Assembly (NCBI GenBank): GCA_964505325.1
Contig: CAZDHT010000163.1
Location: 1 to 12,412 of the forward strand
Length of the DNA stretch: 12,412 nt
Source of the DNA: CAZDHT01 sp964505325
Lineage (GTDB): Bacteria; Planctomycetota; PUPC01
Direction of reading: 5' to 3'
Below the pieces are notes generated by a model. It worked only from the letters and a program-made list of their open reading frames with translations, was not told the origin of the DNA and made no database searches. Positions 11,922-12,412 of the stretch are shown here, in pieces. Numbering within the stretch: the stretch's first letter is position 1; each line of letters begins with the position of its first letter. Position numbers and translations under genes: made by a program.

Positions 11922-12412
11922 ATGTTCGGTTGGATTCGCCCCCAAGATGCCCTCACGGAAGAGGACACTGACCGTGGTCTACGGACGCTCCTGCTCGATG
12001 GGATCCTCGGCCAGACGATGATCGTATTCTTCGGCGGGGCGTTCCTGGTCGCCTTTGCGCTGTTGCTCGGTGCGTCGAACAAGGTGATTGGACTGCTGGC
12101 CGCCATTGGCCCGTTGGCGCAAGTGCTGCAACTGCCCGCGATCTGGCTGGTCGAGAAGACGAAGGCGCGCAAGATGCTGGTCGTGTTCGCCTGCGTGCTC
12201 AGCCGCCTGTTCATCATTGTGATTGCTTTGCTTCCCTGGCTTGTGCCGCCGGCAGCCCGCCTCAGCATGTTTCTCGGTGCGCTGTTCCTGTTCTTCGCCC
12301 TCGGAGCGATTTCGGGTTGCTCGTTCAACTCCTGGATTCGTGACCTGGTTCCCGAGAAGTTGATGGGCAGCTACTTCGCCAGACGAATGGCGATCTCGGT
12401 CGCCATCGGCGC
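11922..12412 (+). CDS. MFS transporter, N-terminal part (runs off the window)
   Basis: From ATG 11922 the frame is open to the right edge (about 163 residues). GAGG lies 10 bases upstream. The product starts with a short acidic cytosolic tail (FGWIRPQDALTEEDTDRGLR), then hydrophobic helices: about 31-54 (MIVFFGGAFLVAFALLLGAS), 58-75 (GLLAAIGPLAQVLQLPAI), 87-105 and 110-135. A basic loop between helices 2 and 3 (VEKTKARK, about 78-85) corresponds to the MFS signature loop. The segment NSWIRDLVPEKLMGSYFARR (about 139-158) resembles the loop and helix 5 region of sugar-type MFS carriers I associate with planctomycetes. It is divergent from GH130 no. 2, so it may import the glycoside that the GH130 enzymes split (inference). 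The substrate is not known. Confidence 0.8.
   Translation, partial: MFGWIRPQDALTEEDTDRGLRTLLLDGILGQTMIVFFGGAFLVAFALLLGASNKVIGLLAAIGPLAQVLQLPAIWLVEKTKARKMLVVFACVLSRLFIIVIALLPWLVPPAARLSMFLGALFLFFALGAISGCSFNSWIRDLVPEKLMGSYFARRMAISVAIG

Overview
This is a 12.4 kb piece of a scaffold (it holds a 100-base run of N) from a GC-rich bacterium, probably assembled from a metagenome. The gene mix is two GH130 glycoside phosphorylase-like enzymes, a PfkB sugar kinase, a TIM-barrel amidohydrolase, a secreted FG-GAP/VCBS protein with an ASPIC/UnbV-type tail, and an MFS transporter. It resembles Planctomycetota or a neighbouring PVC-like lineage. That placement is inference from gene content only.

Layout. 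(1) 1-2640: a sugar-metabolism block. The end of a PfkB kinase, an amidohydrolase and a small two-helix membrane protein run on the + strand and meet GH130 no. 1 on the - strand. (2) 2798-5235: a 65-aa protein on the - strand, of a type usually seen beside serine recombinases, then a tight + strand operon of ArsR-type repressor, TauE/SafE permease and a ProC-like NAD(P) enzyme. (3) 5236-6307: about 1 kb without an intact gene. It holds repeats, a structured RNA candidate ending in a terminator, the 3' half of a tRNA-Asn cut in its anticodon loop, the last 15 codons of a lost FG-GAP gene, a - strand terminator with no gene in front of it, and the gap. (4) 6308-7474: an AAA/DUF4143 ATPase with its own promoter set inside an inverted repeat. 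(5) 7475-8895: repeats around a complete HEPN-MNT (HepT-MntA) toxin-antitoxin pair. (6) 8896-11598: FG-GAP protein and GH130 no. 2, both - strand, separated by a repeat that supplies the stop codon of the GH130. (7) 11922-end: an MFS transporter, divergent, behind a near-consensus promoter.

How it fits together. The outer parts (PfkB, GH130, GH130, MFS, amidohydrolase) look like one glycoside uptake and phosphorolysis locus. The middle (about 2.8-10.7 kb) looks like an accessory patchwork: ArsR/TauE operon, ATPase, toxin-antitoxin, broken tRNA and two dispersed repeat families.

The most unusual material is non-coding. There are three copies of a ~157-bp element with ~19-bp terminal inverted repeats (R1-R3) and three or four copies of a second element built around GTTAACC (T1, T2, S1, S2). 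There are also duplicated element ends and a ~200-nt hairpin-rich region. No transposase, integrase or recombinase gene is visible, so any mobilising enzyme must act from elsewhere.
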